This document shows, one piece after another, positions 44,402 through 53,333 of a DNA stretch of 64,000 bases; the stretch's first letter is position 1, and every line of letters starts with the position of its first letter. A program made the translations under genes and the position numbers. The notes beneath the pieces were generated by a model. It made no database searches, was not told the origin of the DNA, and worked only from the letters and a program-made list of their open reading frames with translations. Origin of the DNA: Candidatus Obscuribacterales bacterium (GTDB lineage: Bacteria > Cyanobacteriota > Vampirovibrionia > Obscuribacterales > Obscuribacteraceae); contig JAHBVO010000003.1 in assembly GCA_019637435.1 (NCBI GenBank), positions 124,001 through 188,000 of the forward strand, written 5' to 3'.

Positions 44402-45114
44402 CTACTATACCCCGAAGTACTTATTGGCAACGAAAGGACCCGGCAGCGTGGGGGTTTCCACGATCACCACGCCGTGCGATCCTCTGACCAAGCCGACTTT
44501 GGCTATCGTACGATGACGGTTTTGCCGAAATCCGGCAATGAGGCATAGACAAAATCACCAAGCGGTTTACGTCTGATGCCCGAATCACCCTGCCTGAAAC
44601 CATTTCGCGCAAGGATGCCTACTATATCCCGAAGTACTTCTTGGCATAGCCTCAAGTACTTATTGGTGACGAAAGGGCTCGGCAGCGTGGGGGTTTCCAC
44701 GATCAGCACGCCGTGCGATCCTCTGACCAAGCCGACTTTGGCTATCGTACGATGACGGTTTTGCCGAAATCCGGCAATGAGGCATAGACAAAATCACCAA
44801 GCGGTTTACGTCTGATGCCCGAATCACCCTGCCTGACACCATTTCGCGCAAGGATGCCTACTATACCCCGAAGTACTTCTTGGCATAGCCTCAAGTACTT
44901 ATTGGTGACGAAAGGGCTCGGCAGCGTGGGGTTTCCACGATCACCACGCCGTGCGATCCTCTGACCAAGACGACTTTGGCTATCGTACGATGACGGTTTT
45001 GCCGAAATCCGGCAATGAGGGATAGACAAAATCACCAAGCGGTTTACGTCTGATGCCCGAATCACCCTGCCTGACACCATTTCGCGCAAAACATAATCCT
45101 AAGTTCTATAGTAG
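44402..45114 (+). repeat. Three tandem ~238-bp units of the CTACTATA/TTGTCTA element
   Basis: Units begin with CTACTATA at 44402, 44619 and 44858. Their palindromic core starts TATCGTACGATGACGG at 44504, 44743 and 44981 (spacings 239, 238) and runs through TTTTGCCGAAATCCGGCAAT to CATAGACAAAATC. In reverse complement the core reads TTTTGTCTATGCCTCATTGC then CGGATTTCGGCAAA, close to the array at 10.4 kb. The array ends in an inverted TATAGTAG (45107-45114), so it is bounded by inverted CTACTATA ends. The first unit lacks about 22 bp present in units 2 and 3. Confidence 0.88.
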
Positions 45115-45132
45115 GCGGATTTGGTATATACT
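45104..45132 (+). promoter_or_regulatory. Candidate promoter giving a leaderless kinase mRNA
   Basis: TATACT (45127-45132, 5/6 match to -10) ends 6 bp before the kinase ATG at 45139, so transcription would start at or near the A of the ATG. The -35 match (TTCTAT, 45104-45109, 17-bp spacer) is weak. No Shine-Dalgarno precedes the ATG, which fits a leaderless message. The region overlaps the inverted TATAGTAG repeat end. Confidence 0.35.
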
Positions 45133-45138
45133 CGAAGC

Positions 45139-47295
45139 ATGAGTGGACAACGAGAGCCTCGGAAACGCAAGACGGTTCACATTAGTGAACAGGTTGAACT
45201 CGTTTGCGCCGAAGACCGCGACAAGCGTACGCCTTTGCTGTCCAGTTTAAACTCAGCCAGTCAACTCACTGAAGAAGAGAAAAACGATCCGCTGGTTGGG
45301 ACTGTTCTCGCGGCTAAATACGAGATTCACGCGCTCTGTGGGCGGGGCGGCATGGGCATCGTCTACAAGGCACAGCATTTCGATTTGAAGCGCTATGTCG
45401 CAGTGAAAGTTCTCCACAAGCACCTTTTGAGCCACCAGGGCATATCCGATCGTTTCCGACTCTCGGCTCAGGCGGCACATGCTCTGCGGCACCCCAACCT
45501 GGTTTCGGTGACTGACTTCGGCTACACGGAAGAGGGACAGTTCTTCCTCGCCATGGATTACGTGATGGGCGAAACCCTGACCAGGAAGCTGAAGCGGGAA
45601 CAGGAGCTCAGCATAGACTCGTTCTTCAAAATCTTTTCTCAAGTGCTCGCCGGTCTCAAGTTCTGCCACCAGAAAGGAATTGTGCACCGCGACATCAAAC
45701 CCAGCAACATTCTGATCACGGATAAAGAGATTAAACCGGACAGCATAAAACTAGTGGACTTCGGCATCGCGAAAGTTCTTCCTGAAAGCGAATCTTCCAT
45801 CGATCACCTGACTCAAACAGGCGAGTTGCTCGGAAGCCCGCTCTACATGAGCCCAGAGCAATGCCGTGGCGCGGACATTGATGCGCGGACGGATCTCTAT
45901 TCACTCGGCTGCGTCATGTTCGAGTCCCTGAGCGGCAAACCACCGTTTCAAGGTAAAAGTGCGATTGAAACATTGATGATGCAATGTTCGCAACCAACCC
46001 CGACATTGTACGAAGCAACCGGCGATGCGCAGCTCACCGAGCAGCTCGACGCGTTTATCAAAAAAGCGATGAGCAAGGATCGCGAAGATCGCTTTCACAG
46101 CGCAGAGGAAATGGAAGCTGCGCTGATGAGCATACAGCGGTTTCTTCACCTGCCAAAAATTGCCCGACAACGTTTGACTCAACCCCCCCAGACTGGTACT
46201 GGAACTCCCTCGATTCAAGCCGCTCCGAAACCGTCGAAGCAAAAGATCGGTTTGGTCAGCATTGCATTCTTGACGCTCTTTGCTGGAACCGTTTTTGCTG
46301 TGGCAGGCAAAGACTCGATCGTGCGAACCTATCTGAGCGCGAACCATTCGGACAAAACCGAAGCCAGACAACAAGCTCTGGATACAATCAAACTTGGTGT
46401 GGTGGAGCGAAAAGAAGGCAACTTGAGCGCATCGAGAAAGCGACTCGAACGGGCGGGATTGGAAACGGCGAGGGTGTTCGGACCAGACAGCGTGGAGTAT
46501 CTGAAAGCGCAAATGGAGCTCGCTGCCACGGACATCGCGCAGGTCGAAGCAAGTGGCAATCTGCTCGCCGACGGTAAGCCGAACCCACTGTACCGGTTGC
46601 CTGAAGCAATTCTTCAGCGGTCACTCGAAGGTCTGCAGCGCGTTCGAAAAACTTTGAAGGACGATGGCACGGACGCTAATGAGTTGGAAGCGCAAGCGAC
46701 CTTCCACCTCGCTCACATTTACGTCCAGGAGGGTGCTTTCGACAAAGCGAGAAAGCTTTACGAAAAGGGTTTTGCCCTGGTTAACGCAAACGTCTCAATG
46801 GGCAAAATCAACGCTTCCGACTGGTTCTACCGTGACTATGCCGACTTCCTGTGGCGAACCGGGCGTGAGCGTGAAGCAGCGAAGCTGGAGATGACTTTTC
46901 ACCTCGACCCCTGGGAGGCAAAACTGGCTTCAGAAGCTCCTTTGACGACAACAGACTTGAACGGCTTCTGGTCTGAACATAACATAGTGGCTCAGTTTTA
47001 TGAGAAAAACGGCAAGGTGTTTGGTTCACACTGTGTGGTAGCGAAAAACGGGACTCGCATTGATGGCACCATTGACGACACCACTCCTACAATTGAGGGA
47101 ACGATCGAGAATGGCATTTTCAGAGGCACGGTTAAAAGCACTTACGGCGCCCGGTTTCTCGTGAACATAGTTCGAATCGACAAATATTTAGTTTGGAAAT
47201 TAGTTAAAACCGAAACAGTGGGTGAGTCTTACCTGCCACCATCTGCGGTGATGGCGGCAAGTCAAGCCCCAAGAGCCACGGGTGGTTCGAAGTAG
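45139..47295 (+). CDS. Transmembrane Ser/Thr protein kinase with C-terminal TPR-like region
   Basis: 718 residues. Kinase domain about 61-330: glycine loop GRGGMGIVY (68-76), Lys90 in VAVKVL, catalytic HRDIKPSN (183-190, Asp185), DFG (207-209), SPEQ. The alpha-C glutamate that normally pairs with the lysine is missing: the expected RF-x2-EA reads RFRLSAQAA. Then a Pro/Thr-rich linker, one membrane span (about 370-392), a helical TPR-like part (about 405-610) and a beta-rich C-terminal domain with FYEKNGKVFGSH and TIENGIFRGTV. Phosphorylates unknown targets in response to an outside signal. A YfhO-like gene follows after 50 bp. Confidence 0.9.
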   Translation: MSGQREPRKRKTVHISEQVELVCAEDRDKRTPLLSSLNSASQLTEEEKNDPLVGTVLAAKYEIHALCGRGGMGIVYKAQHFDLKRYVAVKVLHKHLLSHQGISDRFRLSAQAAHALRHPNLVSVTDFGYTEEGQFFLAMDYVMGETLTRKLKREQELSIDSFFKIFSQVLAGLKFCHQKGIVHRDIKPSNILITDKEIKPDSIKLVDFGIAKVLPESESSIDHLTQTGELLGSPLYMSPEQCRGADIDARTDLYSLGCVMFESLSGKPPFQGKSAIETLMMQCSQPTPTLYEATGDAQLTEQLDAFIKKAMSKDREDRFHSAEEMEAALMSIQRFLHLPKIARQRLTQPPQTGTGTPSIQAAPKPSKQKIGLVSIAFLTLFAGTVFAVAGKDSIVRTYLSANHSDKTEARQQALDTIKLGVVERKEGNLSASRKRLERAGLETARVFGPDSVEYLKAQMELAATDIAQVEASGNLLADGKPNPLYRLPEAILQRSLEGLQRVRKTLKDDGTDANELEAQATFHLAHIYVQEGAFDKARKLYEKGFALVNANVSMGKINASDWFYRDYADFLWRTGREREAAKLEMTFHLDPWEAKLASEAPLTTTDLNGFWSEHNIVAQFYEKNGKVFGSHCVVAKNGTRIDGTIDDTTPTIEGTIENGIFRGTVKSTYGARFLVNIVRIDKYLVWKLVKTETVGESYLPPSAVMAASQAPRATGGSK

Positions 47296-47345
47296 ACGTT
47301 TCAAAGGCATGACCACGGCTACGCGGCGTCCTGAAAGGCAATTGA

Positions 47346-50051
47346 TTGAACGAGAGAAATAACTTTTGCCAATTGGCTTCGCCGTCCGTCAGGCAACTTT
47401 GCCTGGCGATCGCGTGTCTGGTCGGCTTGATTGGCGCCTCTTTGTATTTTCACACGTCGACTTGTTCGAAAAATCCAGCGGCGTTCACAGACCATGTTGT
47501 GACTATAAACCTTGACGGACTCAAGCCCAACGAGTTGGAGCAGGTCACGCTCGATTGGACCGGCTCAGAACAACCAGCCTCTGCAGTCCTTGTGCATCGT
47601 CTCCCAGAGTCGAATTCCTTCACGGGCCTGGTTCCACCTAATGGGAAATTGCGAGTCACGCTTCCAAATTCTCTAAGGTCCAAACTGAATTCGATTAAGG
47701 TGACTGAGCGGGGAAAACCAGCTATGCGCCTCGATCTAACCAAGCCAACCGACCATGTTTTAGAAACCCACACCGGCAGACTAACACAACTCTGTCAGAA
47801 CGAAACTCTCTATCCGACCAGCGCCGTGGTTGCAAACCAGCTATGGCTGTGGTTTTCCCTTGCACTGCTTCTTGCCGCAGCCGCCCTGCTCCTCCGTCAA
47901 GATAAGCTCCGACGACTCACTGCCGGAACATTGCTTACTGAGGCAAGCCGCCTACCAAGCCACCGAACGGGCTGGTTTACCCTTGGCTTTTCAATTACCG
48001 CAGCCGCGATCGCCACTCTAGAAATCAAACAGCCACTATTCTTCCTACAAGATGATAACTACATTCAGTTTCTCCCTGTGATCCTCCAGGGCTGCAAAAG
48101 CGCATTCAGCGGCGACTTCCCGTTGTACAATCCGCTGCAGCTCCTCGGTGCTCCAACCGCCAGCATCGGCACATATGCACTTACATATCCAGGCATTTAT
48201 ATCGCTTATTTTTGTGCCTGCCTAATAAAGGCGCCTGAAGCCACTCTCGACGCATTTGCGATCCTACATTTGCTTTCTGCGTATGCCGTAATGTATCTAC
48301 TCCTCATAGACTCACGAGTACGCGGTTCCTTAAGTGCGTGCGGAGCTTTTAGCTATGCGCTTTCCGGATTTTTTCTTATCGCCGGACGTTCCTGGTACTA
48401 CATGCTTCCCGTGGCGGTCTGGGCACCACTTATGGTGCTTCTTACAAACCGGTTATTGCGTAAGCCCTGCGGTCTATCCTGGCTCATTATCACCGCTCTG
48501 GCCGTTGGCATGTTCTTCCATTCCGGCAATGCCCAGATGTGGTTTTACACCATAATGTTCTGCGCGATAACATTAATCGCAGGCTGCGGTTTAAAACTCA
48601 TTGGAGTGAAACGATTAATAGCCGCTCTGCCTGCCGTGATCGCAGGAACTGGCATCGCGTTTCCACTTCTCTATTTGCAGTTTGTTGAAACCGAAAGCGT
48701 CTGGCGACATCACGATCCTGGCGATATTTCCGGGGTCTCGCTCCTGCACATGCTGCTTCCACTGGGAGAGATTTTTGCCCATGAGGAAACATTTGCGCCC
48801 GGTCGAACGTTTCCAGCTGAGATGTGCCACTTCGGAGTTATCTTCGGCGCCACGGTGCTGACGGCATTGTTCTTGTTAATTGCGCGAATCAGTTTCTTCA
48901 AAACCGATAAAGCGCTCTTGCAGCAGGTGTTTAAACGAAACATCTGGCTGATCGCGTTTCTAATGGCCTTGCTGCTCGCGTGGGGCAGCCAGGGCGTTCT
49001 CTGGGACGCTGTTTCCTGGCTCCCCGTACTCAACAAATTCACTCAATCCGGAAAGCTGCTCGCGTTTGTCACCATATTCGGTGTCATCGTTTCTGCCGTT
49101 CTGTTGGAGCGCTTGTTTTTACTTACACGAGTCCGCAAACGCACAGAGCGATTCGTTTTCGTAGCCGCAATCCTCGCGCTCTTCGTTCATCTAAACAGCT
49201 GCCAGCACAGCTTTTACGACTTTGCCGATGCGCCGGCTTATCCAGCGCTGCCCACAAGGCTCCGAGAGAGCTGTGTAATTAAAAACGATATCAACGAAGT
49301 TGGAAGAATTCTGGCAATTTCTCCGGAACGGTCTAGAGAAAGGGGTTTCACAGATTCGCTGGCGCAGAACTTTCCGACTTACTACAACGTAATATCGTTG
49401 AACGGAATGGATTTACTCGTGTCCACAAACGCTTTGACCCTCGGCGTTTTAAAACACGTGTACCAGGACGCTCCGGACGTAACGAGCAACTACGGCGTCC
49501 GCTGGATAGTTGTGCATGACGGCATGGTTAAACCGTCTTACGGCAACACACCCTGGTTGTGGCGATACGAACAAGCTGATTTTTTCCAGTCCCGCCTTAC
49601 AAACACTCTACTTTCGAAGTGCGTCAAAGTCGCTGAGCTCCAGCATGTCACTTTGTACGAAAATCCTGATGCGAAGCCAATTGTGTTCTCCAAAGAGAAA
49701 CCGGGAGCGGGTCTGCCAACCAAAATTTCGACTCGCGGACTGACAGTCGACGTCAACACTGTTCAAAGCGGAGAAACTGTTCTCGCTGCATTCATCGCCC
49801 GTCCCTGGCTCGTTGCGCGTCTGGACGGAAAACCGATTCCAATCATCGCAGACGCCTACGAGCGAGTCTCAATTAAACTGCCAGGCAGAGGTGCCGAGTT
49901 GCGAGTTGAATACGAGCCGCCTCTGTTTCCAGTACTGGCAGGCGGTTTAGCCCTATTACTAATCGGCTGGGCTCTTGCTTTTTGTACGCGAAAGTGGGCG
50001 AATGGGGATGTTCAAATCAGTCAAGCAAACAAACTTGATGCGCCTGCCTGA
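47346..50051 (+). CDS. YfhO-like polytopic membrane protein
   Basis: 901 residues; the start is TTG (47346), supported by AAAGG 9 bp upstream and the lack of an ATG for more than 100 codons. A membrane segment near 17-37 is followed by an extracytoplasmic beta domain (about 40-155), then about ten more spans to residue 620 and a final one near 865-885. The DDNYIQFLPVILQG and PLYNPLQLLGAP segments with acidic residues in the first loop match YfhO/GT-C-type polyprenol-sugar transferases. Likely adds sugars to teichoic-acid-like or lipid-linked glycans. It forms an apparent two-gene unit with the kinase and converges on an exported-protein gene 36 bp away. Confidence 0.75.
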   Translation: MNERNNFCQLASPSVRQLCLAIACLVGLIGASLYFHTSTCSKNPAAFTDHVVTINLDGLKPNELEQVTLDWTGSEQPASAVLVHRLPESNSFTGLVPPNGKLRVTLPNSLRSKLNSIKVTERGKPAMRLDLTKPTDHVLETHTGRLTQLCQNETLYPTSAVVANQLWLWFSLALLLAAAALLLRQDKLRRLTAGTLLTEASRLPSHRTGWFTLGFSITAAAIATLEIKQPLFFLQDDNYIQFLPVILQGCKSAFSGDFPLYNPLQLLGAPTASIGTYALTYPGIYIAYFCACLIKAPEATLDAFAILHLLSAYAVMYLLLIDSRVRGSLSACGAFSYALSGFFLIAGRSWYYMLPVAVWAPLMVLLTNRLLRKPCGLSWLIITALAVGMFFHSGNAQMWFYTIMFCAITLIAGCGLKLIGVKRLIAALPAVIAGTGIAFPLLYLQFVETESVWRHHDPGDISGVSLLHMLLPLGEIFAHEETFAPGRTFPAEMCHFGVIFGATVLTALFLLIARISFFKTDKALLQQVFKRNIWLIAFLMALLLAWGSQGVLWDAVSWLPVLNKFTQSGKLLAFVTIFGVIVSAVLLERLFLLTRVRKRTERFVFVAAILALFVHLNSCQHSFYDFADAPAYPALPTRLRESCVIKNDINEVGRILAISPERSRERGFTDSLAQNFPTYYNVISLNGMDLLVSTNALTLGVLKHVYQDAPDVTSNYGVRWIVVHDGMVKPSYGNTPWLWRYEQADFFQSRLTNTLLSKCVKVAELQHVTLYENPDAKPIVFSKEKPGAGLPTKISTRGLTVDVNTVQSGETVLAAFIARPWLVARLDGKPIPIIADAYERVSIKLPGRGAELRVEYEPPLFPVLAGGLALLLIGWALAFCTRKWANGDVQISQANKLDAPA

Positions 50052-50087
50052 GCCGCTCAATGGCCATACCTGAGAGGCTAGACTGAC

Positions 50088-50888
50088 CTACTTGATCGGC
50101 TGCATAAAGAGATCTTCGATGTCGTCTTTCTTGATGTTACCATCCACCGAGAAGTATAAACTGGCTCTGTCCCTGGAACGGTGATAGCCTTTGGGAATCT
50201 CGAACAGTTTTGCATCGAGTGGAACATCTTTGATCTGGCGAGGTTCGATGATGACCTTCATAGGGCGCAAACGCCCTTCCGAAGCTCTATTTCGCATTCT
50301 TTTCCTTCGGTGAGTTTGCTTAGCGCCAATCGGCAAACCACGCTTAGGTGAGTAATCAACGGTCATAAAACGGCACCACATTTGGTGCACAGCAACGGGG
50401 AGTTTAGCGGTGATGCAGGTGAACTCACCGCCTTTGACGTCTTTTCCCTCAGCGTCTTTCTCGCCCGTGAAACAGTCGAACTTCTTTCCTTTGCGATTGT
50501 GGGGAAGAGTAACGTCTGCTCCAGCCGAAACTTTAGCGAGCGGCATGGGCTGCATTCCTTCGCGCAGCTCCTCGATGTAATCTTCGACCGGCATCACCAG
50601 AAAAACTTTGTTCTCAGGATTCATGAGTGTGGCTTTCGTCGGATTACTCACTAGCCAGAATGAACTGCCAATCTGAGACTTGATGCGAAATCCGAGACTG
50701 CTGTAGGTGACCTCGGCCTTGCTCAGCATCTCTCCGTCGGACCAAACAGTCAACATCGTTTCGTTCGCCGGGATTTTACCAGAAACTGCCGGAGCGCCCT
50801 CCGCCCGCGCATCAAGCGGCGCCAGGCTGTTTCCAACCAAAAGCACTGCCATTGCACCAAGAAATCGAGCAAGCGCGCCGAGTTTCAT
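50088..50888 (-). CDS. Secreted protein of unknown function
   Basis: 266 residues; AGGTGGTGATAA precedes the ATG. Signal peptide with cleavage near ARA-EG (about residue 29). The mature part begins with a beta-rich domain (TVWSDGEMLSKAEVTYSS, VFLVMPVEDYIEEL) that recalls lipoprotein-carrier or DUF4412-type folds, contains two or three cysteines (DCFTGE, FTCITA, MWCRF) and a very basic stretch (THRRKRMRNR) near residue 195. No family assigned. Confidence 0.65.
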   Translation of the reverse strand: MKLGALARFLGAMAVLLVGNSLAPLDARAEGAPAVSGKIPANETMLTVWSDGEMLSKAEVTYSSLGFRIKSQIGSSFWLVSNPTKATLMNPENKVFLVMPVEDYIEELREGMQPMPLAKVSAGADVTLPHNRKGKKFDCFTGEKDAEGKDVKGGEFTCITAKLPVAVHQMWCRFMTVDYSPKRGLPIGAKQTHRRKRMRNRASEGRLRPMKVIIEPRQIKDVPLDAKLFEIPKGYHRSRDRASLYFSVDGNIKKDDIEDLFMQPIK

Positions 50889-51310
50889 TTATCACCACCT
50901 GGCTCTGAGCCACCCATTTTAACCTGTCGTCTCCAGGGCTCTGAACGCGCAATGATTGGCAAGAGGCTGAGATGCTCCTCGCGATCAAATCTCCGCTAAC
51001 TGGGCCAAGCTTTAAATAGTCAATTTAATCGTGATATCCCCAATATCAACACTCATGAGCTATTGTAAGGCTCCTTAACTGAACTTAAGGTCGACTTATC
51101 TTCTACCTTCCAGTCGTACAGGAAATCTCTCAAAAACCAAAAGTGTTCAGCCCCTAGCTTTCTTCTCCGATTCGGTTTCTCCGAACGGTTGAACACCTGT
51201 GTGACCACCGCGACTCCCCGGAGCCGCATGCCCTCGTGTTTTCGACTCGACGGGCGTTTCAGAACGTCTGTTTAACCGTGATGCCTCAGGCTCACAAACA
51301 AGGAGAATTC
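50889..51310. other. Divergent intergenic region before the MoxR-like cassette
   Basis: It holds the promoters of two divergent units. A short stem CCGATTCGG/CCGAACGG lies near 51168-51189. No convincing gene or consensus promoter. Confidence 0.5.
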
Positions 51311-52150
51311 ATGAACGACAAAACACCGTTCGCCCAACGCTTCGAACAGATTCAGGCGAATCTGGAAGAGGCTATCGGCGACAAACAGACCGCGTGGCTC
51401 GCCGCGCTGTCAATCGTGAGCGGCATGCCGCTGCTCATCGATTCGAAGACGTCCCAGGAGAAGCTCGCACTTGCCGTCGCCAACGTGATAAGCGGCAGCT
51501 GCGAATCGCTCGGTTTCGGCTTTCAGACGCTGAACTCGAACGTTCTCTACATGGGCAACCTGGACAACTGCTACTGTCTGCCCGCCGGCTGTCTGCGACT
51601 CGCCAGTCAAGCCGTCGGCAAGCCTGCGAACAAGAATGACGGCATCGTCGTTCTCATCGGTCACATCAGCCCACCGCACTCGCGCAAGTCGATGGCATCC
51701 ACGTGCTTGATCGACCAGTTCGCCTGCTTCTCCACCGTCGCATTCGATGGCGAGAGCGTCTCCAGGGCTAAGGCTGCTGTGACGCTCGATGATGTTGCCG
51801 ACATGCGCAAGTATGTCCGTGACAACGTCGTCCTCGACGACGAGGCAGTGCAGTTCATCCTCCGCATCAACAAGGCGGCAACACCGAGTCCGTCGGACGA
51901 AATTCCCGACGAGCTCAACGAATACGTCGCCGACGGTCCTGCACCGCGAACCTGGGTTCACCTGGCGGAACTGTCCCGTGTGGTCGCTGCTTCGCAGGGT
52001 CGCACGGTCGTCAGTCGCTCGGATGTTCTCGCGCTCGTCGAACCGGTGCTGTCGCATCGGTACCGCAACGACACCGTCTCGCCGTACAACCGCTTCGACC
52101 TCGGCCGCCGCATCGCCGGCGCCGTCGTCTCGAAGCTCAAGGCCGCCTAG
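51311..52150 (+). CDS. MoxR-like AAA+ protein without Walker motifs
   Basis: 279 residues from the ATG at 51311 (AAGGAG 6 bp upstream). It aligns end to end with MoxR ATPases: N-terminal IQANLEEAIGDKQTAWLAAL, a core strand LLIDSKTSQEK where MoxR has LLEDVPGVGKT, a later LIGHISPPHS where MoxR has ATQNP, and LIDQFACFSTVAF for LDRF. The lid domain is well kept: PAPRTWVHLAELSRVVAASQ, then GRTVVSRSDVLALVEPVLSHRY. The glycine-rich P-loop and the Walker B DE are absent, so ATP hydrolysis is not expected. MoxR proteins are chaperone-like and usually sit beside VWA/DUF58 genes; none is here. Confidence 0.7.
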   Translation: MNDKTPFAQRFEQIQANLEEAIGDKQTAWLAALSIVSGMPLLIDSKTSQEKLALAVANVISGSCESLGFGFQTLNSNVLYMGNLDNCYCLPAGCLRLASQAVGKPANKNDGIVVLIGHISPPHSRKSMASTCLIDQFACFSTVAFDGESVSRAKAAVTLDDVADMRKYVRDNVVLDDEAVQFILRINKAATPSPSDEIPDELNEYVADGPAPRTWVHLAELSRVVAASQGRTVVSRSDVLALVEPVLSHRYRNDTVSPYNRFDLGRRIAGAVVSKLKAA

Positions 52151-52186
52151 CCAGTTGGCGACGCGGCAAACAGAAAGGAGTTCATC

Positions 52187-52516
52187 ATGAACAGCGTTTC
52201 TTTCATGTACCTGCTGCTGGCCGTCGTCGCCATCGTCAACGTCGTCTCGGCGTTGCTCTGGATTCGTCTGTTGATGCTCGTTCGAGCCGCCGACCAGATC
52301 CTGAGCTTCACCACCGCGTCGATGTACGCTCGCTACCTGTTCGGGCAGGTCATGTCCGGCAAGTGGTTCCGCGCGCCGACCTCGCTTGTGCTCGGCAATC
52401 CGAAGCGTGACCCGGTCATCCGCAAAGTTATCGGTTCCGCCCAGTACCAGACCGTGCAGTTCCTGGCGTCGTTCGTCAAGGAATTGCCCGTCAACGTCGT
52501 TCCGTTCCTGGTCTGA
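52187..52516 (+). CDS. Single-span membrane protein, second gene of the MoxR-like cassette
   Basis: 109 residues; AAAGGAG 6 bp before the ATG. One membrane span at about 7-32 (MYLLLAVVAIVNVVSALLWI) and a C-terminal helical cytoplasmic part (RAADQILSFTT, KRDPVIRKVIGSAQYQTVQF) ending in a hydrophobic tail (NVVPFLV). No family recognised. It lies 36 bp after the MoxR-like gene and could anchor it to the membrane. Confidence 0.65.
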   Translation: MNSVSFMYLLLAVVAIVNVVSALLWIRLLMLVRAADQILSFTTASMYARYLFGQVMSGKWFRAPTSLVLGNPKRDPVIRKVIGSAQYQTVQFLASFVKELPVNVVPFLV

Positions 52517-52603
52517 CCAGGCACGCGCCTCCAGGCTGGGGCAGCATCACCTGCTGCTTCAGCCGGAGCTCTGTTTTAACTCAGAACATCGAGGAGAAAC
52601 TAA

Positions 52604-52828
52604 ATGCTCACACTCGCATCACACAATCCCGGCGCCAGCCAGCCGTTCCGCACTGGTCGCGAACGCAAGGAACGTCGCGCCTCGCTCGGTCTCGTCTGCC
52701 ACGATGGCGGTCGGGCGCCCGCGCGCGAAGAGCTCTCGGTCGCCGAGCAGTACCGTCTGGCTGCCGAGCGGCGCGCACAGAATGCCTGCGACGACGACTA
52801 CGTCCAGGCACCCTGCGACGTCGAGTAA
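52604..52828 (+). CDS. Microprotein 1 with the RRxxLGxVxHxGGR motif
   Basis: 74 residues; strong Shine-Dalgarno GAGGAG 8 bp before the ATG. A basic segment (RTGRERKERRASLGLVCHDG) ends in GGR, followed by a charged helix (SVAEQYRLAAERRAQN) and an acidic end (DDDYVQAPCDVE). Residues 16-37 align with residues 20-40 of the microprotein encoded at 52890, sharing R-x2-R-x2-RR-x2-LG-x-V-x-H-x-GGR. No family recognised. Confidence 0.65.
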   Translation: MLTLASHNPGASQPFRTGRERKERRASLGLVCHDGGRAPAREELSVAEQYRLAAERRAQNACDDDYVQAPCDVE

Positions 52829-52889
52829 TGCCGCGCTGAAAACGCGGACCATTCACCAACAACACCAGCTAACTTCGAAGGTGATTACC

Positions 52890-53204
52890 ATGGCTACTCT
52901 CTCTGTCGTCTCGAACAACAGCGCCACCATGCCCGCTCCGCTCCTCACGCGCCGCGAGCTGCGCGACCGTCGCGAGCGCCTGGGCATCGTCGTGCACAGC
53001 GGCGGTCGCATGCTCCCCGTGCCGATGTCCGTGTTCGAACCGCAGCACACGGTCGACGCGCACGTGAAGCGGCACGCTGTCACCCCCGTCTCCGAGTTCG
53101 TCAGTCCTGGTCTCCGTCCCGTCGGCCCCGCCGGCAGCGCGGCTCCGCGCGTGCACGTCCCCATGACGGCGCACGACAACTACATCATCGACCGCGAAGA
53201 GTAA
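52890..53204 (+). CDS. Microprotein 2 with the RRxxLGxVxHxGGR motif
   Basis: 104 residues from the ATG at 52890 (GAAGGTG upstream). The shared motif (LTRRELRDRRERLGIVVHSG, then GR) is at about 19-40, followed by a Pro/Val/His-rich tail with little secondary structure and an end DNYIIDREE that resembles DDDYV in microprotein 1. Both start with M-x-TL. A duplication of a small gene that then diverged in its tail explains this best. The cassette closes with a terminator 31 bp on. Confidence 0.65.
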   Translation: MATLSVVSNNSATMPAPLLTRRELRDRRERLGIVVHSGGRMLPVPMSVFEPQHTVDAHVKRHAVTPVSEFVSPGLRPVGPAGSAAPRVHVPMTAHDNYIIDREE

Positions 53205-53234
53205 TTCTCTTTCGCGCAAGAGTGAAACCGGCTA

Positions 53235-53270
53235 CCGAGCCGTTTTGGCGGACGGCTCGGGTTCTTTTCT
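53235..53270 (+). terminator. Intrinsic terminator closing the MoxR-like cassette
   Basis: Perfect stem CCGAGCCG (53235-53242) / CGGCTCGG (53253-53260), then GTTCTTTTCTTC. Confidence 0.8.
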
Positions 53271-53333
53271 TCATCGCTGTTTCAACAGCTCAACTAGAAC
53301 CACCGATGGTATCAGTCGGTGAGGAGGATTGAC

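Noticed and set aside
44421..45089. Repeated 60-115-codon minus-strand frames in the 44.4-kb array
   Set aside because: Copies of the same repeat unit, palindromic core included; no sign of coding selection.
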